From Nephromyces sp. MM_2019 (Eukaryota > Apicomplexa > Aconoidasida > Nephromycida): a stretch of DNA of 64,000 nucleotides. Under the pieces are notes generated by a model, which saw nothing but the letters and a program-made list of their open reading frames with translations, had not been told where the DNA came from and did no database searches. Location of the stretch: assembly GCA_015657535.1 (NCBI GenBank), contig JADHZB010002148.1, forward strand, positions 93,379-157,378, in the 5' to 3' direction. Shown here in pieces: positions 12,456-26,000 of the stretch (position 1 is the first letter of the stretch; each line of letters opens with the position of its first letter). The position numbers and the translations under genes are program-made.

Positions 12456-14101
12456 ATGGCTCCCTCTGAAAACAAAGATAACTTTCTCATTAATTTGGCT
12501 CTTGGTGGCGTTTCCGGTGGCATTAGTAAAACATGCGTAGCCCCTCTCGAAAGAGCAAAGATTCTCTTGCAATTACAAGATGCATCCTCACAGATAGGTA
12601 GTGGAAAAGTTGCCAAATATAATGGTTTGGTCGATTGTCTTGTGCGCGTAAACAGGGAACAAGGATTCCTATCTTTTTGGAGAGGTAACTCGATTTCAAT
12701 TTGTACGTACTTTATCTCTTTTCCGAAAAGCTTTTTACACAACTAGGCTAGACAACACTTAAATTGCTTGAGTCCTACTCATTTAAAGACACTTAGTGAC
12801 TCTTGATATAAAACATGTTGATTTTTATTCATTATTTAAAACGAATAATTTTTTGCCCTAGGAAACTTCACAAACGTTTTGAGATACTTTCCTACACAAG
12901 CCCTTAATTTTGCTTGCAAAGATCGTTATCAATCCTTTTTTGTAAGACATGATAAAAACACAGATTTCTGGAAATTTTTCGGAGGAATGCTCTTATCTGG
13001 AGGAGCAGCAGGTTATGAACCCGTATCACTTTTTATCCTTAGTCTAATTTATCGTTCTAATTATATATTCAATTCTACTCTCGCACAATATTGAATCATT
13101 AAATTTTTTCCAGGTGCAACATCTCACCTATTTGTTTACCCGATGGATTTCGCCCGTACAAGAATGTCTGCAGATATTGGAAACAACAAAGAAAGCCGAC
13201 AATTTAACGGTTTAATTGATTGCTGCCAGAAAATTTATAAATCAGTGAGTCCTTTTAAATGATTTTTGATTCGAAATAAATCAGAAGCATTCCTAACATT
13301 TAATTTTAATTTATCATTAGTTCACTTATATAAACCCTAACTGGATATTTATAAGCAAATTCGATATATTTTCATAAAATATTATAGAGGTGAAATATCT
13401 TATTTTAAATCTTACGAAACTATTCATTAATAATTTCCAGGAAATCGATTTTGAAACGAATTTCCTAAATATTCTGTACATTATATAGGATGGTATAAGA
13501 GGACTATATTATGGATTCAGCTGGAGTATCACAGGAATTTTTGTCTACCGTGCTTCTTTTTTTGGACTTTATGACACTTCTAAGGCAATGATTTATAAAA
13601 AGGATCAAAGTAACATTTTTCTCAACTTTACCCTTGGTTTTACAGCTGAGACTCTATCAGGTATAGTGGCTTATCCGATCGACACAGTTAGGTAATTACT
13701 TCTATTTTGTTTGAGTATATAACTAAAACTATGTATTGGAATTTATAACTAATAAGATTCTATCTTGATTTTCATAGGCGTAGATTAATGATGCAAGCCG
13801 GCCGCACTGATATCCTCTATAAGTCCGGTTTTGACTGCATGTCTAAAATCATGGTAATTCTACATCTCTATTTTGGCTAACATACTATTTCAACTTAATT
13901 TGTATTTATCATATACAGTAAAATATGATATGAAGAATTTTTATTGTTTTAACAATTGTTTTTCATTTTTTATTTTCAACTTAGAAACATGAGGGCTCTG
14001 CTGCTTTTTTCAAGGGATGCTTCTCAAATGTTTTGAGAGGTGCCGGAGGTGCTATAGTCCTGGTTTTGTATGATGAGATGCAACGTTTAATATATAAATA
14101 A
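12456..14101 (+). CDS. ANT: Mitochondrial ADP/ATP carrier (adenine nucleotide translocase)
   Basis: This inner-membrane carrier exchanges matrix ATP for cytosolic ADP. Six exons (12456-12684, 12862-13011, 13114-13244, 13489-13691, 13778-13853, 13985-14101) give 301 residues, the normal length. All three carrier repeats are present, with signature motifs PLERAK, PMDFAR and PIDTVR. The translocase hallmark appears as RRRLMM (classically RRRMMM), split by the fourth/fifth exon junction. The ATG at 12456 is chosen because it starts [20 protein letters not shown] just before the first membrane helix. Other mitochondrial carriers lack the RRR motif, so the assignment is firm. The downstream neighbour EPL1 is convergent. 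Confidence 0.96.
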
Positions 14102-15012
14102 AATTTTATTTTGAGATCAGCTAAAATTAAAATTTATAATTAATTCAAAACAATATTTTTAAGCATTTCTCCAAATCAATATAATATCTAATTAAAACAT
14201 CATTTTTATTTTAGGAGTAGGGAGACTCCACACTGTAATTAATCATATATCAATACGAAGATTTCATTTTTATTTTAAGCTTTTTATTTAAATTTATTTC
14301 CGGATCTAATTTAGCATAGCAATTATATTTAAGTAATTTTTGGAAGAAGTCAATATATAAGTTTTTACCAAAGTCATTACCAGATTAGGACTGTATGTAA
14401 TTAACTAATTAGAAAAATAACATCTATTGTGTATAATATAATGAGTTGGTTCCTATTATATGCTTCCTTTAATCAAATTAATTATGAGCCTTTAGTATGA
14501 TAATCTGAACAATATATTCATATGATATTTCCATTTATGATATAAATGAAACACATTCTGCTGTAAAAAATTTCAAAGCTCATTAAGAATATATTTTATA
14601 AGTCTATTCTGGTGAAACAATAATATATCTTGAACGATTTTCTTATCTCAGTTTAAGATGGTTGTAGTGTTTGTTAATTTAAGAGTTACATTGTGTATAA
14701 GTTATGAACAATCAACTAAGCTTTAAGTGAACTATTTCATAAATTCTCGAGCATGACATATGAATTCCTCTTTTATGGACTTGGTAAAAAAAGGAAAACA
14801 ATGAGTTTATTTTCTATTGAAATTTATGTTTTTTTGGACCAAAATAGTTATGTAGGCATATAATCGGATTTGTATGCGCTGAAAGTTATATGTAGGTGTT
14901 GTTGGTAGATATACTCGTGTAAATATATTATAGTGGATGTTCCTAATATCATCTTTATTGTATAATTGTATATCAATTCATAAAAGTGAATATATAACTT
15001 TTTATTTTATTA
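14102..15012. other. Convergent intergenic spacer
   Basis: AT-rich sequence of about 0.9 kb between the 3' ends of the ADP/ATP carrier and EPL1 genes. Nothing else is recognisable. Confidence 0.5.
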
Positions 15013-18000
15013 TTATTTTGTTGCTAAAGCTTCTGGCTTGACCGAGATAACCACTGAGCGTGATGTATTAGCACGATGCTCATTATATATTGACTGGGGA
15101 GCTGCAAGAGAGTACTGCAGTTGTGGAAAACAAATAATTTCTTATTTAGTGTTGTATAGAAACTTTCTATGAGCTATTTTAAACGGGATTGGATAAAGAG
15201 AATGGTGTTTTTAAATGAATCAATTCTCAATAATGTGGCGTAAGTTAATCAAGACAAATATATAAAATTTGTAATTTATATGAATTAAGGTGAATTGGAC
15301 TTACTCTTAGCCAAGCACGAAAACTTTGTAACGATTCCCAATCTTCCTGTGCTGGCCTTTCATTATTTGATATATTTGTATTGAAGGCAGGATTTGAATT
15401 CGGACCATTAGAGTTTAAGTTTGAATAGAATGTAGCGAGGTTGGTCGAGCTTCCATGGGCTGATTTGTAGGTAGATTCTCCAACTTCGCTTATACCACTT
15501 GGATTATACATTATCCTATTATCCTTAAGTGTGGAATCATCATCAAAACTTAAGAGAGTATCGAGTATTCGATCACGAGTTAATTGGTCAGAATATTGAT
15601 CAGATATCTTGTAAAGGTCAAAACCTAATGAAGTGTAAGATATTGGGTGGTGAAGAAAAAGGTGTTATGTAGATTGTGGAAATAGGTTGAAGATCTTCAA
15701 TATTTGACTGATGAATAGGAATGTAATCCATTCAAAAGTTTGAACATAATGCTCATTGTTTGAAGTGTAGATGGTAAGATAGGTGAGTGATCAAATATTT
15801 TACATCATAAAAGCTTTATCTAGGAGTCAATGACAGCAAATACATATTGACGGAAAAAAAAACTTACTTGTTAAGTTTGACCCAATTTCTGGTAAGTCTT
15901 TGGTGGTTGTGGATTTATTATTATTATCGTTGGTTAGTGGCGAAGATAGGTTATTTGAAAAGTATTCAAGGTCTTGATAATATGGGACTGGTTTGTTGTA
16001 AGCCTAAGTGTTTGAGAATTTGTTTACATAATTAGATTAGTGTTTATATATGGTTGTGTTGGTAATTAAGAAGTTTCTTACTCTTAAACGATCTACCCAA
16101 ATTCGACCACCTCTACCACGTCTCCTAATTATCCTAAGGTGTAAATTACTGCTAGATGGAGAAGCTGATGTTGTAATATGACCTCCAGGAAGGGCTTGTG
16201 TGTGGTGTGAAGATGTTATGGATTGTAAGTACCTTGGGTCTTTGAATTATATAAATTATGAAGTTATGTTAAAAAAAATACAATAAAACTAAGCTTCCTA
16301 CAAAGGTGCTAATTTTATATGTATAAAAATAGAAATTTAGATATATCATGAACCTTAATTATGTGATTTCAAAAATAGTACATAGAAATTCTATATAAAT
16401 TTATATAGATTGATGTAATTAGCTTATTAGGTTAATTATTCGTACCAGATTTATCAATGTTGAAAATCGTTGGCCTATAAAAAATAAATCAAATGAAATT
16501 TTGAATTCAAATTTTAAAATATCAATATGTTGTCTATATATTTGAGTCAGCAGTTTATAAATCTTTATAAAGATGTGGGTTCAAGGGGTTTTGTTTATGG
16601 ACAAGAGAGATTGATCAGTTTCAAATAAAAAGTTAAATAAAAGGAATTCAAGACTCATTTTTAACCATGTATAAATCAGGATACATACTTGTCTTTTTCC
16701 TTCTTTGATTTCTTAGAAGTTTTAGTAAATTTCTTTTCCTTCAAGAATTCCCAATGAGGTACCTTGTATGTGGGGTCAAATAGCTCATGACTCATTTGTT
16801 CAAATAATAATTCATTTAATTCTAGTAAGGCCAACTTTCTTTCATCTCTTTGCTTTATTTTCTTTATCAATTTTTCTACCTGATATGATAAAAAGTGAGG
16901 AGTTTAATTGATAAAGATGCTACGTCATAATTATTTATCTTCACATAATAAGAGATCGTTAAAGTTCTATCCACTGTGTCCGGGTCTTAAAATGTGTAAT
17001 AATAGTTAGTAAATGTAATGTTTTGGGTCAAAATAGCAATTTCTCTTAATTGAAGATTTAATTCATAGATCTAGTAAATTATGTATAAAATAGCTCTAAA
17101 TTGACGACTTTGTGCTTGGATATGTTGGTTTATATGTAGATAATCATAGCTAAATGTAGTTATAATTCGCTGATGGTTGATTATTAAGATTCAAAGGTCG
17201 AAGTATAGCAACATTATTGAAATATATCATTATTAAAATAATTTATTATATAACAGTATAGACCTGTGGAGCTTTTGTTAAATATATAAGTAGTGTGTTA
17301 GCAGTATAGGGAAGATGGATGAGTTAATAGGGTAAAATGTTCGAAAGTTTTTTAATCAAGCTTTATTTGTAAATAGTAAATGGCATGTAAAGTGCACTTC
17401 TTTTTACCTTCCGACAAAATTCAAGAAACTTTTCCAGTTTTTGTATAGTTTCGAACTTATTTCTCTTAGGCCTTCTAAGTGTCATTTTATCACTGACTCT
17501 TGGCCTGAAAGTTGCAAAAGGGCTGGTGTCGTGGAGTTTAGTGGGTTGCCAAAATGAGCGTTCAAGAGGCCTTGAAACAGCTTGCCGTCTTTGTTTCCAA
17601 TGCTAATGAAAATTAGAAGGAAAGCACGGATTGATAGTGTAATTTAAACAATAGGCGTGTATAGAGATTATACAAAAGGTTAAAATTGAGATAAATGTTT
17701 TAGGGTTTTCAAAGATAACGAATACTAAATCAAATAGGTTAATTTCATTAAATAAATTATGAATATGATATATTTTTATACTTATACTTACATTATGAAC
17801 TTCTTTAACGATATGAGAAGGCACATCAATGCATAAATCTTTCTTAATCTTCAAAGCTGAGAGTTGCAAAATGTAGGGGAAACATATTCCATGTAATAAA
17901 CTATTTTTAAGGAAAAATGCCCCAATAGATGTATAAAACGTTCATTTTTTTGTTACAAATGCTTTATGTATATAGGAATACTTTTGAACTTGTAGTCTAT

Positions 18001-19122
18001 TGTGAAAAAAAGTAAAAGATATGTGAATGTAAGAATAGTCCACTGACCTTCGTCAAAATTTATTTCACCTTGTCCTTCTCCCCATTTACCCGATGACTTC
18101 TCGAAGGCATCAATTAACTTACAAAAATTAATCTGAGTAAATAAAATAGTGAAAAGTTGCTTCGAAGCACTATAAAAATTCTATAATCGTAGGTAGAATA
18201 TAGAATAAATTAATTGAAATGATATTTGGTTCAAAGGCATAGTGGGATTGATGTCGAATTTTGATAAGATTTTGTAAAAAGCTTATGAGTGGCGTCTGTT
18301 AGGTTCAAGATATGAGAAAGCAGGAGAGTTTCGAAATTAATTAGAATTGTGAGGTATTTTATACGTTAAAGGGTTTCAAATCTTAGTCGATATACAAAGA
18401 GTTTATCCTTAAAGTAGTATAAAAGTGTTATTATTTGATGTTACACCATAATAACTATCATGAGAAAAAGTACCTCTGAAAGGACAGATTTGCTATGATT
18501 GTTAAACACCATTTGCTTTTGAAGGGTTTTAAGAAAAAGGTCATCTTCTTGGAGAATGTCAAAATGTATAATGGAGCCATCGTCAATAATAATTCCAGAA
18601 ACACTGCATATTTAATTATATGAGGTCAGGTAGGTATATTGTGAAATGGTAAGTACTGAGAATTTGATTAAAATATCCTGTGTTAATAGAAGATGAGCTC
18701 TAAGATAGTCTAAGTAGTAGCAATCAACACGCATTTCGGTTGTTTAGAATCAAATTAAATATTCATTTATTGACTGACTATTCTTTTTTGCACTCGTGGC
18801 GTATATAGTGATCATGGTTGGTAAAAGTTCGATTGTAAACGTCTAATTTACTTTCTTGGATAGTAACGGGTGGTATAACAATGTTTTTTCGCTTTTGTTG
18901 ATATTTCTCCTTCAATTCTTCCACATTGAATGAGTTATCTGACTTAAAGCCAAGGTTTGTTGGATCTATCCTTAAATTGTGGTCCTCGGTTGAAAATTTA
19001 TTCAAATCTTCAATAGAATGAATTATAGGAAGGTTTTTGTTCAAATCAATTGGTCGTGATCGAAGCTGTCGAGGTGGAGGATTAGTGTCATGATTAATAT
19101 TTACAGGCGGAGTGAAACGCAT
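15013..19122 (-). CDS. EPL1: Enhancer-of-polycomb-like protein (EPL1/EPC), NuA4-type acetyltransferase subunit
   Basis: EPL1 scaffolds the catalytic core of NuA4/TIP60 histone acetyltransferase (MYST enzyme, ING, EAF6). Eleven minus-strand exons (19122-18794, 18603-18474, 18132-18048, 17856-17792, 17602-17408, 16879-16689, 16474-16446, 16239-16082, 16003-15868, 15624-15305, 15114-15013) give 579 residues in unbroken phase. Matches to the EPC-A domain run in order: RSRPIDLNKNLPII, KRKNIVIPPVTIQES, FDILQEDDLFLKTLQKQM, FCKLIDAFEKSSGKW, SPFATFRPR, RRPKRNKFETIQKLEKFLEF, and the basic helix KLIKKIKQRDERKLALLEL. A later RRRGRGGRIWVDR resembles the RxGRxGRxxxDR motif of fungal EPL1. The start is the ATG at 19122; a TTG lies five codons upstream. 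The first donor (GTGCAA) is weak. Exon 7 is only 29 nt. Confidence 0.92.
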
Positions 19123-21173
19123 TTTGAAATTTTTCAAACAGTTTGTACTTTAGGAATTGATAATGTACTTTTTTGAACCTATCGAGTAAATATGCAAGAA
19201 ATTAGAAGACCACAAGTATGTTGGGATTCTGTCTTGGATGATGTAGATTGAACATCATAAACGAAATCAATAGGCAATTATTCGACTAGACGAATTAATG
19301 GAACATATTGGGATCAACAGAAAGTGCATTCTTTTGTTTTAACATTCAGAGTTTAATCAATATATACACCACATTTGAAACTGTTGGGTACTTGCTCAAG
19401 GACTTTATGGATAGTTTGTAAGGGGGTCGTGGATGTTATTGGTAGAGTCAATACTGAAATTGGTAGCTTAAAGTTAATTACTTTAGTACAAAGACTTAAT
19501 TTTTTGAAATGACTAAGATTGATGTGTTTACATATGTTTCAATATTATCATAATAATAGATGAACCTAGAAGATGAAGTCAAACTAGGAATATAGTCAAA
19601 CTGACTTTAATAATATTTATTTTATAGACTTTATGGCATAGAAAATCAAGGTGGGTTATGTTATCCAGTGGGTTATGGAATGAAATCGTCTTGGAGCGAT
19701 TTCAGTGAATTTGCCAAGAACCAAAAGGGTTGTTATCACAATGGACACATTTTATGTAGGGTCAAACTAGGCATTTGATGTTAAGGTCGTGCTTACCACT
19801 GAGAAATTTAATATACTGGCATGAGGCAGATACAGCTGGGGCTAAATTTGATTTACTCTTCCCTTAGCTCATTTCATTTATTGGGTTTTGTATACAGAGG
19901 ACCTGAAGGAAGAAAAGTGAGAGTGTCATAATTTACTCATAGCTATTGTCAAGAGTCTTTCGACAGAGTTTACAGAAATTGTATCGGAATGATAATTGCT
20001 CTAAAAAGGAGCTTCTAACTCATTAAAAGTTTGTAGAGTCGCAACTCTATAGTAAGGCCTACATCACATAGTGCTGTTCTGAAAACACCTAAAAGTTTCT
20101 AGAGTGAAGTGATAGCGCCTAATATTCGACATTACCCAAATATGCTTTGACTGACTTGTTAGAAAAATTTTTAACAATAGGGAATTCTGAATATTTGACC
20201 ATTAAGTGTGTTTTAACAATTAATAAATGGCTTCTTTCATTAAAAAATTCAATTATTTCCCTATATAAACAAAAGAGTGAACAATAGGTGAAAATAAAAT
20301 TAAAGTTGTGTTATGCTAAAAAAATGAAAGTTTTCTAAAATTCGCTTAAGTTTCTAAGTATAGATAGATCTTGAATTTTCTCAAGAATTATGCTTAAAGT
20401 AAACATTGAATCTAAGAGATTTGATTTAGGGTAAAACCAAGTTAATTTCTCCTCCTCTGGCTCAAACCAATTAGTCGTTATAAAACTGTGTTAAGATGGT
20501 ATTACACATGGGTGGCATTGGATAATAAAAATTTGTGATAAATGAGGATATGAAATTCACTGATGTAATTTTTTCCCTACTCATTCGATAGATAAAATGG
20601 AGAAATTTTATGTAGAAAGTATGCCTTCAATCGGTGTGAATTAAGAGATAGGTACGTTACTTAATAGGTTTAGTGCATAAAATATTTGAGTTTAGTGATT
20701 TCTGTGAAGCAAGAGAAGCTAATTTCAAATAAAAGAAAGTTATAGCATTCTCACAAGACTTCGATTTCTAACAAAAAGTAACAAATTTAGGCAATTCACA
20801 AAGGAGTATATTAATTTATTTGTGCTAAAAGCTGTCTAGAAAATGTTAAAAATAGAAATATAACGGTATCTTGGATACGATGATGAAATTAACTTTTTTT
20901 AAACATTAAAAATGAAGATAAACAAAATATAGCACACCTGGACAGGTATTAACTATATATCTATTCTGACAGGGTAAGCAACATTTTATGTTACAATTGG
21001 ATAATTGACTCGTATTTTCTAAAATCCCAAATTTGCAAATATTTAATTTAAAACAAAACTAGCTCATATTGGCATTTAATTGAAGTTGTAACAAATACTT
21101 GAGAACTTTCATTTAAAATCAAAATAATTCAAGTTTTTATAGAATTTCATTGATCTACAAAAGCAACCCAAAA
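19123..21173. other. Divergent intergenic region (EPL1 / ClpP promoters)
   Basis: About 2 kb between divergent genes. A short + strand frame at 19629-19778 has a fairly natural composition (Gly, Cys and Trp present) but no start, partner exon or homology that I can see. Otherwise AT-rich sequence without repeats or RNA genes. Confidence 0.45.
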
Positions 21174-22325
21174 ATGTCAAAAATATTAGGGATAATTGTA
21201 GTAATCAATTGTTTTATAATTCTCTCCGAGACAATTGACAATAGTGGATGTTCCCTAAACTTTATCACACAGACTATTTATCCACTCGAAAAGAAATCGA
21301 AATTCTCTTTTCATACCAGAAATCTAAGCTTAAATCGTTATAAAACTTCAGAAACACCCGATGACCCATCCTCCCCATCCCCCATATTACCGAGGCCTAA
21401 AAACCATCAAGTAACCTCGCTATATAGAACTTATATGAATATTTTTTTATTGATTCTTCTTAATTGACAAAAGAGAATATATATTTATAAACTAAACCTA
21501 ATGTAGATTCGTACTATTGACCAAAACCTCTTTTGAATAGAATTGCTTACCAAAAGTTGAGGACGGTCGCTTGGACATATATAGCAGATTGATGAAAGAT
21601 AGAAAACTTTTTATTGGTAGCCAGATAAATGATGAATTGGCAAACAGCTTGGTTGCTCAAATGATATACTTGGCATCCATAAACCCTGAGAAATCAATCA
21701 AACTTTATATTAACTCACCAGGAGGGAGTGTAACTGCTGGTATGGAAAATTCTATGGTCATTCTGTACAAGTTTGCAATTCTTTGTTGTATTACTATGCT
21801 TAAGATATATCCATTATTAAACGACATAGGCATGGCGATCTTCGACATGATTAATCACATCCCGTGTGATGTAGAAACTATATGCTTGGGCTCGGCTAGC
21901 TCTATGGCTGCATTTCTCCTTGCGGCTGGAACTACTGGAAAGCGGAAATCTTTCCCTAATTGCCGTATCATGATCCACCAACCCTTAGGTAATACGACTA
22001 GTTAACTATAGTCTCAATCTACAAATTTTTGTAAAATCATAACTTCTATCTAGAACTCGCTTTCATTTTACTTTTCCATTTAGGCGGAGCTCACGGACAA
22101 GCTGCTGATATAGAAATACAAGCGAAAGAAATACTTTTTACAAAACAGTTACTAAACACATATTTATCCCACTATACTGGCCAACCTATCAGTAAGATCG
22201 AAGAGGATACGGATCGAAACTTTTTTATGACAGCATCCGAGGCTCTTTCTTATGGTATAATCGACGAAGTTATACAAACAAAAATCTCTCATGTTCATGT
22301 TGATGCTATGCCAAGCTTAATTTAG
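21174..22325 (+). CDS. ClpP: ATP-dependent Clp protease proteolytic subunit, plastid (apicoplast) type
   Basis: ClpP is the serine protease barrel that degrades proteins fed by a Clp ATPase. Four exons (21174-21410, 21541-21739, 21830-21988, 22084-22325) give 278 residues. Residues 1-25 form a hydrophobic signal peptide ([17 protein letters not shown]), followed by a Ser/Lys-rich stretch to about 79: a bipartite leader expected for apicoplast import. The mature part has [30 protein letters not shown], the catalytic Ser in [14 protein letters not shown], catalytic His in [16 protein letters not shown], and the [20 protein letters not shown] region. The start is the ATG at 21174; an upstream TTG is not used. 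Intron 2 (21740-21829) is 90 nt, in frame and stop-free. A mitochondrial ClpP is the alternative, but the secretory leader argues against it. Confidence 0.94.
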
Positions 22326-23061
22326 TTTATTCCATTTTTACTCTGAGATCACTCATTTAAGCATTATTAAAAATATACACAACATCTACATCACTCTATT
22401 CCTGTGCTATAATATAAAATTGGGATTCTCACCCCAGATATTTTTGAACCTTTTTTGACAAAAATTTTCGTAAGATTTTTAAAAACATTATTAGCAGGTG
22501 TTTTGTTGAATTAACTATTAGATACCCCAATCATGCATAATATTTAACTTAACTAGAAACACTGAACAAACTCTTCGAAAATTACATTTGAAATCTTTTG
22601 TCGTTAAAAAAAATTAAATTGGAATTTAGTCTTCAAATCAATTTTTTCTAATAAAATAAGCAAAATCCTAACTTTTTGAATGAACTAATTTGTGTGACTT
22701 AGACTTGAAAAATAATATCATACTAGAAAAAATGATCAACTTAAGATTATGAAACACATGATTATCTCAACTAAAATCAACGCGTTTGAAAATACTAATA
22801 ATTAAATAGTTGTACTCAACTTTCGATTTCACTTTGATTTTATATTGAACAAGGTTTTAGGGATTTTTTGAACTTTTTAGATTGCGAAGCTCTTTGAAAA
22901 GTCACACATGAAAATTCCAATGAGTTGTCTGAGTTAGGAAAATTTACAATTTTGTCCAAAGCTTTTGCAAACTGTTCATTTAATTAATCTTATCCATAGT
23001 TATGGGTTAATTTGTTTTGAAAAATTTTTAAAATATTGAAAAAGGTTGTACTGAATCAAAA
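22326..23061. other. Intergenic spacer
   Basis: About 0.7 kb between two + strand genes, AT-rich, with no feature recognised. Confidence 0.5.
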
Positions 23062-26000
23062 ATGTCAACTAATCAAAAGCGAAAATCAATCAATCCAAGT
23101 TCGGATTTTGCTCATTGCAGCATATTGAGAGTCAGAACAGTGGCTTGGACATTGCCTATAAGATTTCTTAAGATGGCCGAAAAATCCAACAAAGTGAGAA
23201 TTTTTTCGCAAATTCATTTATGATTTTAATGAGAATTTAAGGATCGACACTTACAATCTATAATTTTTTTCTAGTTCATGCTTGCTTTGGGATACAAGTG
23301 TGAAGACTTTAAAGAGATATTATCAATGGAAGAGCGATGTATATATTTCCAAGAAGATGACATTGATAAGGTGAAGCTATAAGCAGTTTAATAATGTTGG
23401 CTCTAAATTTTGAATACACTTACCTGTAATCTTACATCTGCTAGGTTGACTTTCATCATAGTTTTGATTTACCCTTCGGAATTGATCTTCGTGTAGGGAA
23501 ACCAACTTTAAGAATTTCTATTTACCAAGTAATTTAAAAATTAGTAAATTAGATTGAAACTTAGGCTTTTTACCAAACTTAATTTACTTATTCCAGCTAA
23601 CTAAGTTGAGACCCAAAGAGTTAGGTTTCTTAGAAGTGGAATTAGGAGTTAATTTTTCTCTACTTAGAGATAGAACTTTGACTCATTTCTATGACATACA
23701 CTTCTACGAAGAGTTCATGAAAGGAGGTTAGGTTTAGCTTCAAAATTTTTAAAAACTAAATACCACTTTTACTCGCTTACAAAATAAACCGATTAATTTT
23801 TAACACTGAAACGTTAATTAAGGTCAAATAGCAATTTCTGTTGTACCGACAATGGTTTCGGAGATTGCTGAGAAGAAGCTCCCGACATTAGTAGGCTTAA
23901 AATTTTACTTATAAAATTCATAAAGCATAAAAAATTATTCTGATTGTTGTTAAAATCTCAAGACCCATACAATATTAGAGGATCCAGAAGAAGCAGTAGA
24001 AATACCTGAAAAGGAACCTTCAATTACTAAAGATACTGAGGATGAACAAAGGATATCTACTAAACCTCATAAATTGGTCTCACGAAAGGTATATTATCTA
24101 AATGAGTGTAAATTCCAATGGAAAAAAATTCGTTTTTTTGTATTAAGACTACCATGTTAGCTAGTAATGAAAGCATCCCTTCATTGGCCCATTTCGTAAA
24201 AGGTAAAATACTTTTTTATTAAAGTAAACCCGAATTTTATTTAAAAAACTTTTAAACTACTTACAGGGTTCTATTCATCACAATACAGTAGTGATTTCAA
24301 TCATTTGGAGGGAATATACTTGGAGTCAGATGTTGAAAGTGTTTTAAACAAATTGACAATTCCTCTTTACAATAGGAAATATATTTATGACGTAGTTTCA
24401 AAATACTACGAAGGTAAAAAAGTATAGAGAATTTACTCCAAACTTGACTAGAATTTTTGTTTTCAAAAAGGTCTCAAATCTCCAAAAATTTCCATCGTTG
24501 ACTCTTTCAACAATGAGCTTGATAGATGTCTAATTCAACATTTGAAGACCGGACTATCAGATCAACCCACAATGCGTTTTAGGGATAGTAAACAGGCAAG
24601 CTTTAATCTCAAATCTATGGAATTAACTATAAACTTAGCTATTATTAATTCCTTTTCATTGACTCTAGGCCCAAAACATTGACTTAAACAAAGAATTAAT
24701 CTACAACTGTAGACTTGCTTCTATACATAATTCATTGGAACGTGTCTCAATAAAACTTGTGAAAGAAATTGTTGATGATGAAATTTATAAAAATTTTCCT
24801 AAAATTAAAGAGGAAGACTTCCTCTTTAGGCTATCAACAACTACTGATGATTGCTCCAATTTTTGTTACAATTGGAGACAGAATGATGAAATTATAAGCC
24901 CAATTCTATTTACTGGAGAGAAAATTCCAAAATACATTGGCTTTGCCGAATTGCATTGTGACAATCAACTTTGTGATCTAAAACTATTCGAAAATGACAA
25001 AGTAAAGTGTTTTAACATTAACTAGCCTCAATTGTTTACTAAACCTTTCGAATGATTTACTAAAAACATACATCACTAGGTTTATATCTCTACATATCCT
25101 TTCGAATTTGGAGGATTAATTGCTATATTGTGCTTAGGAAGTGATAATATCCGGTTCAATAAGGCTGTGAAGTTAGTAAACAATTTTTACTTGAAATACA
25201 CTTAAATTATGCTAATTTCGATTTCATGTCAATTAAGAGCCTATAAAGAAGAAATTAAAGCACAAGAGCTCATAAATAATGCTATTTTGAAGTATAAGTA
25301 TTTTCGTGCAACTGAAGTAGTTGCAGATTTAAGTACTGATGAAAATTTTCAGCTCTCAATGCTTTCACTGAATCTTATGTTCGGTAAATTAGTAAAATTT
25401 ATTATCTATTGGGATATGAAAAACTCGTTAAATGATTTCAGCTATAAGTTATAGAGGCCATAAAGTGATTATAATGCCACTACCTCCTAAACCAATCAAT
25501 TTAGAGCTAGAAGATATAAATATTTTACAAGAGCTAAATGAGGTAACATCTTAACCAGTTCTGATATGATAACACTGTTTTTTAAACAAATAAATATTTC
25601 TTATGAAAGGAAATTGATTACATTGAAAAATCAATTACTGGCTCTTGTCTTTCTTATTGCTCTCTGGCAAAAGGAAAACTTTTGAAAGTATTCCCTGAGT
25701 CGTATAACAGATTTGTTTTATATCACGTAATTTAAGCTTACAAAATTTTCTACACAATTATTAAAGCTGTGAAACAAATGTATTTTTAGCTTCATAAAGT
25801 TTCTGGTGAAGGACTCTGGCTAGCAAAAGGAGATATTGAATTGGTGATAAGCTAAAATTAGTACTTTGATGTAGACTTGTATATATTTAAATGATCTAAC
25901 TATTTTTTTAGGAAGAGAAAAAAGCAACTAAGAATAAAGAGACTAAAATGTTACATCATGCTATTAGATCTGATTCACTAAGCATAGAAGCAAGAATAAG

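Noticed and set aside
19629..19778. Short + strand frame with natural-looking composition (YGIENQGGLCYPVGYGMK)
   Set aside because: There is no start codon, no matching exon on either side and no recognised family. It may be part of a 5' UTR or chance.
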